Of a DNA stretch of 64,000 nt, positions 51,584 through 60,155 are shown piece after piece. This stretch comes from Lentilactobacillus parafarraginis DSM 18390 = JCM 14109 (GTDB taxonomy: Bacteria; Bacillota; Bacilli; Lactobacillales; Lactobacillaceae): NCBI RefSeq assembly GCF_001435895.1, contig NZ_AZFZ01000003.1:28193-92192 (forward strand), written 5' to 3'. The notes under the pieces were generated by a model. That model did not search any database, was not told the DNA's origin, and worked only from the letters and a program-made list of their open reading frames with translations. Numbering within the stretch: the first letter of the stretch is position 1; every line of letters starts with the position of its first letter. The position numbers and the translations under genes were made by a program.

Positions 51584-52786
51584 ATGATAAAATTAAGATA
51601 CATGACCATCGCAATTGCGACGTTAATGGGGATGTCCGCATCGACGATGGTAACTTCAGCGGCTGCCAAATCAACCACCCCAACGGCAACCGCAACATCA
51701 AGCAGTAATAAGGCTTCAAGTTCCAAGAAAACGACGAAGACCGCTAACCCCATTCCGGCAGCGACGCTTGTTAAAAGCACGACAGTCGATGAAGAACTGC
51801 CTTACCACATCGAAAAGGGCTATGTCTACACGACGTCCGGGCTCAACAAACAGGCCGGTTCAGCCAAAGACTTTGCCAAGGTCACCTGGTATACTGAGAA
51901 AAAAGCTGTCATCGACCGGACCGCTCAGGGAAGCGGGAACTCCGTTTGGTACTACGTTAAGAGCGGCAGCGGGCAACAAGCCGGCTGGATCTGGCAGGGA
52001 AACCTCGAACCCATTTCGGAAGGAAATTTTGATATTGCCATGAAAAACAGCGATTATTTTAAGGGCAAAAAGGTCATCTCTCTCGGCGATTCAATCACCA
52101 AAGGCTATGACGGTTACGAAACCCTGGATAATATGGGCTATCCAACCTGGTTAAGCCGCTACTTAAACACCAGCGTCACAAATGCCGGGTATAACGGCGC
52201 TTTTCTATGCGATGGTGGTGAAGAAGAAACCGACGGTGATATGACGCCGACCGTCAACAGCCACAACTTCAAGAACTACGACGTCGCCACCATTTCATAT
52301 GGAACCAACGATTACGGCCACGTGTCCAACTCCCTTGCAGATATCGAGACAACGCTCAGACAGAATATCAAAAAAATGAAGTCTGACAACAAAAATTTGA
52401 TTATCTACGGCATCTTGCCAATTACCAGATATGACGCCGATTCCAATTCGGACAACGTTATTGGTAAGGGCGGCTTCACGATGAATGACCTGCGGGATGC
52501 TGAAGCGGCCGTTTATAAATCATATAACATTCCCGTATTGGACTGGCGGAACGATTCAACCCAGTTAATCACTGACGCCAATCACAAATATCGGCTTTAC
52601 GATGAGCGCCTTCACCCAACGGCAAAGACTTACCAATTGATGGGCCGTGAAATTGCCAAGTTCATGATTGATAACTACCCGAAAGACAAGATCAAATCAA
52701 CTAAGAAGACCACTTCTTCCAAGAAAACAACGACAACAGCTAAAACAACTGCCAAGAAAGTCTCAACGACAAACACAACCAAATAG
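51584..52786 (+). CDS. secreted SGNH/GDSL hydrolase with SH3-like domain
   Basis: 400-residue exported esterase or deacetylase. Signal peptide (MIKLRYMTIAIATLMGMSASTMVTSAAA), Ser/Thr/Lys linker, a bacterial SH3-like region (~75-150; YHIEKGYVYTTSGLNKQAG ... GWIWQGNLEP), then the SGNH fold: Ser in LGDSITKGYDG (~168), Gly in NAGYNGAF, Asn in YGTNDYG (~240), Asp/His in DERLHP (~340). Ends with a Lys/Thr tail (STKKTTSSKKTTTTAKTT) that could bind the wall electrostatically. ATG after GAGGAG. Substrates may be wall polysaccharide acetyl groups; not provable here. Confidence 0.88.
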   Translation: MIKLRYMTIAIATLMGMSASTMVTSAAAKSTTPTATATSSSNKASSSKKTTKTANPIPAATLVKSTTVDEELPYHIEKGYVYTTSGLNKQAGSAKDFAKVTWYTEKKAVIDRTAQGSGNSVWYYVKSGSGQQAGWIWQGNLEPISEGNFDIAMKNSDYFKGKKVISLGDSITKGYDGYETLDNMGYPTWLSRYLNTSVTNAGYNGAFLCDGGEEETDGDMTPTVNSHNFKNYDVATISYGTNDYGHVSNSLADIETTLRQNIKKMKSDNKNLIIYGILPITRYDADSNSDNVIGKGGFTMNDLRDAEAAVYKSYNIPVLDWRNDSTQLITDANHKYRLYDERLHPTAKTYQLMGREIAKFMIDNYPKDKIKSTKKTTSSKKTTTTAKTTAKKVSTTNTTK

Positions 52787-52800
52787 TTTGAAATGCTGAA

Positions 52801-52839
52801 CAGTCAGTCACCCCATCACGGTGATTGACTGTTTTTTTT
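52801..52839 (+). terminator. terminator of the GDSL gene
   Basis: CAGTCAGTCACC / GGTGATTGACTG then eight T. Confidence 0.9.
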
Positions 52840-52843
52840 GCGC

Positions 52844-52875
52844 AAAAAACGACCCAGCCCCGAAAGACTGAATCG
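52844..52875 (-). terminator. terminator of the frameshifted surface gene
   Basis: CGATTCAG / CTGGGTCG with G-U pairs, then TTTTTT on the minus strand. Confidence 0.6.
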
Positions 52876-52902
52876 TTTATCTGATGAATCTTTAGTTAGA
52901 CA

Positions 52903-54172
52903 TTATCCAAACAAATTTCCGAAGAGATTACTCCAAAGTGAATTCGAACTGGATGAAGCAGCAGCGGAAGCAGTATTGGCAGTGGTGTTGGTTCCACTTG
53001 CACTCGTGCTGCCGTCGACTAAGCTTGAAACGGTACTTGTGCTGCTTGCAAATGTCTTGGCATTGAAAGCACTGGATTGATCACTATCAGCACCAGCTGT
53101 CGTGAAGACGCCATCAAGATTATTCTTAACGGCATCTTTGCGGATAACGTTTGACGCCGTTGCGGTATATGGAATAACTACTTGGCTACCCATCTTAATG
53201 CTGTCACCATTGGCAGACTTAATGTCCGCCGCCGTTGTTGTTAGTTTAACAACCCGATAATTAATGATGCCGCCAAAGAGGAAGTTACCAACCGCGTCGA
53301 TTCCACCGCTAATCACATTTCCGAGACCGCTCAAGATTGAGCTAAAGGCATCGGAACCGGCTAGGATGTTCGATAACTGGCTCATGGTATCGCTACTTGA
53401 ACCAGAAGTCGTCCCGAACAGTCCGGAAACGCTTGGGGTTCCAGTGCTTGAGGCGGTCAAAATGGCTTGATGCTGCCAACTAATGAGATTGGTCATCGGA
53501 TCCGTATAAGTCAGGTAATAAATCGTATCCATATTGGCGCCCGAAACAGCATTCATTACATCTTGCGCAGTAAACGTAGTCCGTTGACCATTATTGCTGC
53601 TGGTGTAACTACTCTTAGCTAACTTGGCAATTAACGTATTCAATTGAACACCCTGTGGTGACGTGTAGGCATTCTTGCCAACCGGATCACCAGGCAGGCC
53701 ATTGTATTGCCGACTGTCAGCCTTGGTCGTGTACGTTGCGGCGGTGTCAAACAAGTTGGCGTTCGCAGAGGCAGCGTTCACGATGAATTTAACCGTGCCA
53801 CCATATTGCGCAGCGGTCAACGCATTGTTGTTTGTCGTTGCGTTTGCGGTGCTTGCAGCAGGTGCTGAATAGCCGTACGGTGACACTTTGGCGAACCGGC
53901 ACAAACCCAATGTCAATGTCTAGAAAGCTTTTTTTGACAAGGTGCGGTAGAAATCCGTGTCCTTGGTACTGCGCGTCATCCATGTGAAGCGTTGGAACGT
54001 AGAACAGCACCCCGGATGGCGTTGACGCTGGCCCAGCCTTGGGATCACTGGGATCATGGGCCGGGCCTAAACGGCGCTCGAATTCCTGAACGCGGGAAAG
54101 AATTCCGGCAGCGATGTCGGCCAAATCGTCAGGTAAGTTCGAAAATTGATGGTTTGAAAAAGATTGCGACAT
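52903..54172 (-). pseudogene. frameshifted surface-type protein gene
   Basis: One gene broken by a single-base shift. The 5' part has a good start (ATG after AAGGAG) and reads MSQSFSNHQFSNLPDDLADI through FLPHLVKKSFLDIDIGFVPVRQ, then becomes Cys/His/Arg-rich and stops at 53789. Around 53,870-53,915 the frame one base on continues as SPYGYSAPAASTANATTN and runs to 52903 with Ala/Thr/Ser/Asn-rich composition, containing GGTVKFIVNAASANANLFDT, MDTIYYLTYTDPMTNLI, GGIINYRVVKLTTT and a Ser-rich tail. The second frame has a stop just before the junction and no ribosome binding site. No signal peptide is seen at the 5' end. Family unknown; a sequencing error cannot be excluded. Confidence 0.65.
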
Positions 54173-54298
54173 ACAGACTCCTTACTGATGGCCCGCCACC
54201 CCTTGGGAGAGGCACCCGGCCATCAACTCAAATGCAAATCATTCCTTCAAGTATAATCTGAATGCCTGGGGAACACAATCAATCTTTCTCGTTTACCG

Positions 54299-56032
54299 TT
54301 ATTCGGCGGGCTTTGTGACAACGACGTTCACGCTGACGGATTCCACCTGGTTGCCCTTCTGGACGACTTCCACGACGGGCGTTAAGTTCGCCTTCACGTT
54401 GGCCTGATCGATATAGGTGGTTTGCCCATTTCCAAGGACCCGCTTAATTTTTGCCGGGTCCATCCCCTTGTCGATTTTGTCAAAGTAAGGGTACCGGGTT
54501 GGATAAAATACCTTCACGGCTAATTTCGCCAAGGTGGCTTTCCACCCAGAATATCCAGAATTAGTCATATCAACATCGAAATGACAGGCTGCTGGATTTG
54601 CTGGTTCCGGAACTTCCAATGATTTGGGATCCAGCTTCAATTCGACTTTCACGTCCGTTAAGCCATTATCATCTCGAGTTGTCGTGACCGAAATGTCAAA
54701 TTTGATGGTCAGTGGCAGCTCTTCAATGAACTGTTCAACATTGATACTCAATTGCTTGCCATCTCCCAGCAAGCTTTTCACGGTTTCATCACTCATTGGT
54801 GACATGATGACCAAGGATCCCAAGTAGTTTAATTTGTAATACAAATTGGCAGCTGTCTGAATTTGATTTTTCAACTCATCATTCACCAGCATCCCCAAAA
54901 TGCCACCATCCAGGCCCGACACCACCGCCTTTGGATTCAACCACTTCACCTGCGTATACGGCACTAATTTCACAATCGAACTGGCGGTCGGGCTGACCAC
55001 AACCACGTAGTTTCGCCCACCTTCAGCCGTAAACCGCTTGCCGTGACCCAACTTCTGAGAAATGGTCGCTAACGCCATTGACTGATCATATTGGAAGGGC
55101 TCGACCAAGTCCTTAATCACGTTGTCCTTGTATGCCTTTTGAACCTTTGAAATAATCCCCTTATCGGTCTCCTGAGTCATCCCCGTACGATACACCTGCG
55201 CATCGGTGTGGCTGAATTTTCCGGAATAGTTAATCGACCCTCCCGGTGCGCCAGGGTTCTCGGGACTTGGGGTTACCGGATCCGGTTGGCCCGGCGTTGG
55301 CGTTTCTGATCCCGGCTGTTGCGACACCCCATCATCGCCAGCTTTCGGGGTGACGGCGCCACTATAGATCCAGCCGTTAATGGCCGGGTGCTGGGCACTG
55401 GCAACGTAGTAGTAAACTTTATCGCCCTTCTCGCGTTCGACAACACTCTTTACGTGAAGGTCGTCCAAGGCATACGGGATGGTCGTGGTAATCACTTTGG
55501 ATGGTTTATAAGTCGTTCCCACCGGTGCTTGCCAGGTGACGTGCGTCGTTCCGGGATTGGCAAATTGATACGTCCTCGTCGCTTCGGCAGTTGTTCGGGT
55601 CAGTTCATGATACGTTTTAGCTTCATGCAGCCCGCCGCCAAACCGATTCACCTTCGTTCCGCCATAGACCCAACCGCGATGTTTACCGTCAAATGTCACC
55701 ACCTTATAGTAAACTTTCTTGTGGTTGGTGCGGGCAACGCGGTAAGCTCGCAAATAGTGATCCGCATCCTCCGAACGATCCATTTTCTTCATGGTCTTCT
55801 TTGACAACACCACCCGTTCACCCTTTAAGACGCTGGGTTTCGTATACAGTCCAGCTTTACCGTTCGGTTCGACGTTTCGCTTGCTGGCTTTCAACTTCAA
55901 CGCGGTTTGCGACACAATTTTTTCAGGGGCCTTCGCATTGGCCGTAGCTGAATGCCCCATCAAAATGCCACCACCAAGAGCGGCGGCCACCAGTGACGTG
56001 AGCATCAAGCGTTTCGATAGTTGTTGGTTCAT
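54299..56032 (-). CDS. large secreted surface protein with GW/SH3-like repeats
   Basis: 577 residues. Signal peptide (MNQQLSKRLMLTSLVAAALGGGILMGHSATANA), then two ~80-residue SH3/GW-like modules (KVVTFDGKHRGWVYGGTKV; YVASAQHPAINGWIYSGAV), a Pro/Gly/Glu linker (QQPGSETPTPGQPDPVTPSPEN), and a ~310-residue C-terminal domain with no recognised motif (VVVVSPTASSIVKLVPYTQVKW; FIEELPLTIKFDISVTTTRDD). The N-terminal modules probably bind the cell wall or teichoic acid. ATG after GGAGGG; a longer upstream frame lacks a binding site. Function of the C-terminal domain unknown. Confidence 0.8.
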   Translation of the reverse strand: MNQQLSKRLMLTSLVAAALGGGILMGHSATANAKAPEKIVSQTALKLKASKRNVEPNGKAGLYTKPSVLKGERVVLSKKTMKKMDRSEDADHYLRAYRVARTNHKKVYYKVVTFDGKHRGWVYGGTKVNRFGGGLHEAKTYHELTRTTAEATRTYQFANPGTTHVTWQAPVGTTYKPSKVITTTIPYALDDLHVKSVVEREKGDKVYYYVASAQHPAINGWIYSGAVTPKAGDDGVSQQPGSETPTPGQPDPVTPSPENPGAPGGSINYSGKFSHTDAQVYRTGMTQETDKGIISKVQKAYKDNVIKDLVEPFQYDQSMALATISQKLGHGKRFTAEGGRNYVVVVSPTASSIVKLVPYTQVKWLNPKAVVSGLDGGILGMLVNDELKNQIQTAANLYYKLNYLGSLVIMSPMSDETVKSLLGDGKQLSINVEQFIEELPLTIKFDISVTTTRDDNGLTDVKVELKLDPKSLEVPEPANPAACHFDVDMTNSGYSGWKATLAKLAVKVFYPTRYPYFDKIDKGMDPAKIKRVLGNGQTTYIDQANVKANLTPVVEVVQKGNQVESVSVNVVVTKPAE

Positions 56033-56170
56033 GATGTTTCCCTCCATTATTCTTATTAATACCATAAGGATATCCGATAGATATGCTCTCAGTAAGAATA
56101 ATGTATGATCTTTTTTATGAAATCATAATTTTAATGTAATACTGGTGTTAATCGTTTCCACTGGCATCAT

Positions 56171-56218
56171 AAAAAGGGCTTCGAACAAGCACACCCCGTG
56201 CCGTTCAAAGCCCTTTTC
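56171..56218 (-). terminator. terminator of the SOS-type small gene
   Basis: AAAAGGGCTTTGAAC / GTTCGAAGCCCTTTT stem followed by TTTTTA on the minus strand. Confidence 0.85.
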
Positions 56219-56232
56219 GATCCAGCGAACCG

Positions 56233-56466
56233 TTACTTCATAATAAACTCAATTCCCTTAACATCCGCCAAAGCCACAAACTGGTTCTGACTCATGACGT
56301 TGGTAAAAGTGAGTTGGTGATCCTTAATGCCCGTTATGTATCCGACTAGGTCGCCAAGGCCCACCTGGCGCTGTGGATAACCGTCAAGCACCAGTCTGAC
56401 CATTTGCCCATGCTGCATCGCCTGAGTTGCCGTCTTGATAATCGTTGTCCCGATTGTATGATTCAC
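56233..56466 (-). CDS. small protein under a LexA-type promoter, unknown function
   Basis: 77 residues, cytosolic, no signal peptide or named domain. The chain looks like a short beta-rich domain: MVRLVLDGYPQRQVGLGDLVGYITGIKDHQLTFTNVMSQNQFVALADVKGIEF; the VxGYIxGIxDHxLxF and VALADVKGI pattern is similar to small Sm-like or YolD-tail domains, which is weak evidence. GTG start 8 bases after CAGGGGGAA. The promoter directly upstream contains a near-perfect LexA box, so it is likely DNA-damage inducible. Single gene with its own terminator. Confidence 0.75.
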   Translation of the reverse strand: MNHTIGTTIIKTATQAMQHGQMVRLVLDGYPQRQVGLGDLVGYITGIKDHQLTFTNVMSQNQFVALADVKGIEFIMK

Positions 56467-56491
56467 GATAAATTCCCCCTGACAGATTACT

Positions 56492-56520
56492 ATTATACGA
56501 ACGAGCGTTCAGGAAGACAA
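56492..56520 (-). promoter_or_regulatory. promoter with LexA (SOS) box
   Basis: Minus strand TTGTCT (56515-56520), 17-base spacer, TATAAT (56492-56497). The spacer holds GAACGCTCGTTCG (56498-56510), which matches the Gram-positive LexA/DinR consensus CGAACRNRYGTTCG read from the other strand except the last base. Confidence 0.8.
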
Positions 56521-56734
56521 GGGGAAAAATTCTTATTTTCCACTCATAAATTGGCAACCCTCGATGACAATTAGGGTTACGAAATTCAGGTTATTTTTCA
56601 GCGTGCCGGAATGCAAAATCTTGCTTGACAAACCAGTTTGGATCCCAACCACGAATCAGTTGGAAAGGTAAAGCGGTTCAACATTTGGAATAAAACGCCC
56701 GCCTAACAAGATGATGACACTTTGGTAACACCCA
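56521..56734. other. intergenic stretch
   Basis: Region between the divergent SOS-type and small secreted genes; part of a 394-base gap. Nothing recognised outside the promoters at its two ends. Confidence 0.5.
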
Positions 56735-56763
56735 TTGTGAATGATATGAAAACATGGTAATTT
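56735..56763 (+). promoter_or_regulatory. possible promoter of the small secreted gene
   Basis: TTGTGA, 17 bases, TAATTT, about 100 bases before the ATG. It implies a ~90-base leader containing an AGGAG at 56774-56778. Confidence 0.45.
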
Positions 56764-56860
56764 AAAGAGTATCAGGAGAAACTATTTTCATCCCTAACAC
56801 TGACAGCCGCATCCAAAGCAGTTGCCCGAACGATCAATCAAGGAGCATTGATAATTCAAA

Positions 56861-57232
56861 ATGACTAAATATCTGACACTAGCTGTGGCAAGCCTCTTTT
56901 TCAGCGTTGGCTTTTTGACCACCGGCGTTTTCGCCGCTAAAATTACCACCGTTTCAACCAGCGGTCTCACCGTGGGTAAACATAAAACCAAGGCCTTTCA
57001 TGGCTACCGAATCGAAGCTAAAAACTACGTCCATTACAATACCGAATATCAAGTCCGCCAGCACGCCACGTTATCCAAATACCGGCCAACCCAAAAATCC
57101 AAGGTCATCTACAAGTACGGCACGAAGATTGTTCCAACCCGTCATCCCTGGATCTGGCATCACGGCAAGAACGACAATCTGATTACACTTTTCAAATATT
57201 CTAAGGGCAAGTGGCATTCGGTGACGGATTAA
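56861..57232 (+). CDS. small secreted protein, unknown function
   Basis: 123 residues with a signal peptide (MTKYLTLAVASLFFSVGFLTTGVFAA) and a ~95-residue basic, His/Lys/Tyr-rich mature part (YRIEAKNYVHYNTEYQVRQHATLSKYRPTQ; HPWIWHHGKNDNLITLFKYSKGKWHSV). No Cys, no anchor. The nearest strong ribosome binding site (AAGGAG) is 15 bases from the ATG, longer than optimal, and the frame has a stop just before, so no earlier start is possible. Role unknown. Confidence 0.7.
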   Translation: MTKYLTLAVASLFFSVGFLTTGVFAAKITTVSTSGLTVGKHKTKAFHGYRIEAKNYVHYNTEYQVRQHATLSKYRPTQKSKVIYKYGTKIVPTRHPWIWHHGKNDNLITLFKYSKGKWHSVTD

Positions 57233-57263
57233 AGCTTCATCTTAATCCGCACAATTTACCGCC

Positions 57264-57302
57264 GAAAAACGGCCTTCTCAGCAATGGGAAGGTCGTTTTT
57301 TA
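57264..57302. terminator. bidirectional terminator
   Basis: AAAAACGGCCTTC / GAAGGTCGTTTTT with one bulge, between convergent genes. Confidence 0.85.
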
Positions 57303-57770
57303 GGCATCATTTTTAACAATATGTTCTCTAAAATAGCGTCGCAGACATTCCGGATCAATCACGTCACTTTGCGGCGTGACCTGCCAGGGCTTTTCGGCCT
57401 TGGTTTGCGTCACAAGTGCCGTCGCTTTCATCACCCCAAATGTTTCTTGAACTTCAAAGGCAACCCGAAGCAGGCGGTCGTCAGAATTAACCTCGCGATA
57501 GTTCATCTCGTCGATTGGAGTGACGTTATGGGTTAACACCCGTTGGCCGCGAAAATGCTGATGGACAACCGCGACTGCCGGCCCGTATTGCCAGGCGAGA
57601 ATGTCGTTCACAAACGCCTTCTTACCGTATAGCGCCAAGTAGGTGCCCTGAACGTAATAGAGCAGCGCCATCACCTTCATTTGGGTTAATTTTTCGGCAT
57701 CAGGTTCTCGCTGTTCGCGGTCCCGATTGACCACGATGAACCAGCTCACGAGTTTTAAAACGACAATCAT
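57300..57770 (-). CDS. Panacea-domain (SocA-like, DUF4065) protein
   Basis: 156 residues. The Panacea signature is visible in LTQMKVMALLYYVQGTYLALYGKKAFVNDILAWQYGPAVAVVHQHF, the conserved Lys-Leu/Ala-Tyr and WxxGPVxxxxY-like pattern of this domain. Panacea proteins serve as antitoxins to many unrelated toxins, or as adaptors (SocA). No toxin-like partner is adjacent: the gene 12 bases upstream is a carbonic anhydrase, and the next gene downstream is on the other strand. ATG after CAGGAG. Confidence 0.82.
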   Translation of the reverse strand: MIVVLKLVSWFIVVNRDREQREPDAEKLTQMKVMALLYYVQGTYLALYGKKAFVNDILAWQYGPAVAVVHQHFRGQRVLTHNVTPIDEMNYREVNSDDRLLRVAFEVQETFGVMKATALVTQTKAEKPWQVTPQSDVIDPECLRRYFREHIVKNDA

Positions 57771-57782
57771 TATTTTCTCCTG

Positions 57783-58421
57783 TTATTGATGATAATAGCC
57801 AATCGGTCGATTTAGCGGTGGCTGAACGTCGCGATTGTTCGCTTTGAAGTGGTGGGTAAACCAGGCCAATTGATCGGCGCTAATGGTTACGATTGGATTT
57901 GTGATCACCAACCATTCAACGCCTTCGGTCAATGGTGGCGTGGTAATGGATCCTAAGTAGTGAAAACCAGTTGGGGCTTGAGTGAGCCACTCAGAAACTG
58001 GCAGCGGGATCTCGACGGAAGTGGTCTGCTTCTGCCGGTAACGATCAAAAATGGCCTGCAGCGTTGGGTCCGCGTTTCCAATTGAGACCAATAAGGCAAC
58101 CACCACTAACTGACCAATCGCGTTTTGATGCACCAAATGAATTTCAAATGGGCTAGTCGTCCCATCAACCACGTGCTCTGCCGGCGCGTGAAAATGGACC
58201 TGAACGAACGAAAATGGGCGGTTAAAGATCGTCGCTTCCCCGGTTCCGGCCACGCGGATCGTTGTTTCGTCATCGATTTCTGTTTTTAATTGATAATTTG
58301 CATCTGCTTGAAACGCCAGCGGTTTTGAAACCGCCACGGCATTCGTCGTGTTTAACGCAAGCGGTGACTGTTGCTTTCCCCAGCCATTAGTCCACGCCTG
58401 CTGATTTGAATAATTAAGCAT
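57783..58421 (-). CDS. alpha-class carbonic anhydrase
   Basis: Zinc enzyme interconverting CO2 and bicarbonate, 212 residues. Zinc ligands are H76 and H78 (FVQVHFHAPAEH) and H95 (FEIHLVHQN); Glu82 and Thr in GSITTPPLTEGVEW complete the active site. N terminus WTNGWGKQQSPLAL corresponds to the conserved NGxxQSPI. Unlike most bacterial alpha enzymes it has no signal peptide, so it should act in the cytosol. ATG after GAGGAAG. It is first in a two-gene unit with the Panacea gene and 58 bases after the LacI gene. Confidence 0.93.
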   Translation of the reverse strand: MLNYSNQQAWTNGWGKQQSPLALNTTNAVAVSKPLAFQADANYQLKTEIDDETTIRVAGTGEATIFNRPFSFVQVHFHAPAEHVVDGTTSPFEIHLVHQNAIGQLVVVALLVSIGNADPTLQAIFDRYRQKQTTSVEIPLPVSEWLTQAPTGFHYLGSITTPPLTEGVEWLVITNPIVTISADQLAWFTHHFKANNRDVQPPLNRPIGYYHQ

Positions 58422-58479
58422 AAGGTCGCTTCCTCGTTTTTAACTAATCATATGGCTGACAACGGTGTCATTGCAAGGG

Positions 58480-59463
58480 CTAGTTTAACTTTGCCGGGAT
58501 AACGATCCGGCGAATTGATCGGTCGGCCCCGCTAAGCCAATCAAGCATCACTTCAGCGGCGCTTCCGCCCATTAAATAGGGATTTTGGGAAATAAGCTTC
58601 AATCGCGGCTCCAATCGGCGGGCGTAGTCGGTATCCGCAAAGCCGGTTGCGGTCACCCGATCGCCATCAATAACTCCTTCAAAAACCAACTCGGGAATAA
58701 ATTCCAAGAACCACCGTTCCTTCAAGCAAAAGATCAGGGTTCTCCCATCACTGTCGTTCACTAATTTCGTCAATTGTCGAGCCACCGCATTATGGTTCGT
58801 CGCGGTCTCCGAGATCTCAACGACGGTCACCTTTTTGAATTCAGCCGTAATTCCCCGGTAACGTTCCTCACGTGTCCGGGCTTCCTTAATCGCTGAGGTA
58901 AGCACAATGACCCGGTCAATTCCCGCTTCGGCGAAATGTTGACTGACCGACCGGGCAATCTGATAATTATTGGTAATAATTTGCGGCCAGGGGCTGTTGT
59001 CGATCTCCCGGTCAACGGTGACAATCGGCATCGATCGCCGTAACGCTTCGGAAATGGTCTGCGGGTTGTTACCCGGCTGAATAATCAAGCCGTCAAACAG
59101 CTGACTGCCAATCGTCCCGAGTAATTTTTTCTCCCGTTCATCATCTGAATCGGCGTCAAAAAGCACCCCAATGTAGCCCTTACTTTCAAGAATTGAACTG
59201 ATGCCCTTAAAAAGTTCCGTCGAAAAATAATCATCAATATTGGACACAATTACCGCGATCATTTTACTGGTGTTGGTCTTCATTTGTCTGGCCACCGAAT
59301 TGGGCACATAATTCAGCTTCTCGACGGCGTCGTGCACTCGCTGCGCCGTTTTTTGGGACATGCGGTCCAATTCACCGTTCAAATAACGAGAAATCGTGGC
59401 GACCGAAACCCCCGCCAATGCCGCAACGTCCTTAATGTTGGCTGTTTTTTTATTGTTGGCCAT
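58480..59463 (-). CDS. LacI-family transcriptional regulator
   Basis: 327 residues: N-terminal helix-turn-helix and hinge (NIKDVAALAGVSVATISRYLNGELDRMSQKTAQRVHDAVEKLNYVPNSVARQMKT) and a periplasmic-binding-like ligand domain (AVIVSNIDDYFSTELFKGISSILESKGYIGVLFDADSDDE ...). It reads away from the sugar operon terminator, immediately next to it on the same strand, so it is the obvious candidate to sense the operon's substrate. ATG after GAGATGG. Confidence 0.93.
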   Translation of the reverse strand: MANNKKTANIKDVAALAGVSVATISRYLNGELDRMSQKTAQRVHDAVEKLNYVPNSVARQMKTNTSKMIAVIVSNIDDYFSTELFKGISSILESKGYIGVLFDADSDDEREKKLLGTIGSQLFDGLIIQPGNNPQTISEALRRSMPIVTVDREIDNSPWPQIITNNYQIARSVSQHFAEAGIDRVIVLTSAIKEARTREERYRGITAEFKKVTVVEISETATNHNAVARQLTKLVNDSDGRTLIFCLKERWFLEFIPELVFEGVIDGDRVTATGFADTDYARRLEPRLKLISQNPYLMGGSAAEVMLDWLSGADRSIRRIVIPAKLN

Positions 59464-59521
59464 TTTATCACCATCTCAGTTAGTTTCTGATCCGTTCTAT
59501 CTCGGTTAATTTTACCATTCT

Positions 59522-59558
59522 AAAAGGCCCAACAACAAGCGATTGCAGCTGCTGGGCC
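59522..59558 (-). terminator. terminator of the sugar operon
   Basis: GGCCCAGCA / TGTTGGGCC stem then TTTTAG on the minus strand. Confidence 0.85.
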
Positions 59559-59612
59559 GGTTAGAAATCTGAAATTTTATCCTTGTTCATTGGCCACTCA
59601 AACGTTAAACCA

Positions 59613-60155
59613 CTATTCCATATTTGAATGGGTCTGCTTGGCGGCCTCGTTGGACACGTTATCCCGCCGGCTTAACATCAGGCACAGCACGTCTAAAGTG
59701 ATATGAACGCTTTGGTCAAATAACGTGCTCAGCAGCTGGATTGACTGAACGCCATCACCAGCCTTGGTTGCCCCGGGAACAACAATCGTCGCGTCACCCA
59801 ATTTTCCCAACGGAGAATCTGGCCGGCTCGTGACCGCGACAATCTGAACGCCGTCCGCCTTCGCCTTCTCAGTCAATTCCAAGATACTGGCGGTTTTCCC
59901 GGATCCCGATACGGCAACGAGAACGTCGCCCGCCTGGACAGAAGGAGTGATGGTCTCACCAATCGCGTAAACCGTGTAGCCAATGTGCATCAGCCGCATC
60001 GCAAAGCCCTTGGCCATCAATCCGGAGCGCCCGGCGCCCAGAACAAAAATCCGCTTGTCCTTCTGGATAATTGTTTCCGCATCCTGAAGCTGATGTTCAT
60101 CAATCAACCCCATGACTTCGTTAACTTCCTGCATGACCTGTTTAACTAAACTCAT
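59613..60155 (-). CDS. hxlB: 6-phospho-3-hexuloisomerase (SIS domain)
   Basis: 180-residue SIS-domain isomerase expected to interconvert 3-hexulose 6-phosphate and fructose 6-phosphate. Sugar-phosphate loop IFVLGAGRSGLMAKGFAMRLMHIGYTVYAIGE, VAVSGSGKTASILEL and the late GDGVQSIQLLSTLFDQSVHITLDVL match the PHI family. The ATG overlaps the hxlA stop by 4 bases. Last gene of the operon. Confidence 0.9.
   Translation of the reverse strand: MSLVKQVMQEVNEVMGLIDEHQLQDAETIIQKDKRIFVLGAGRSGLMAKGFAMRLMHIGYTVYAIGETITPSVQAGDVLVAVSGSGKTASILELTEKAKADGVQIVAVTSRPDSPLGKLGDATIVVPGATKAGDGVQSIQLLSTLFDQSVHITLDVLCLMLSRRDNVSNEAAKQTHSNME

Noticed and set aside
53929..53935. A7 run as a programmed frameshift site in the surface gene
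   Set aside because: The second frame meets a TAG between this run and the continuing open frame, so slippage here could not join the two parts.
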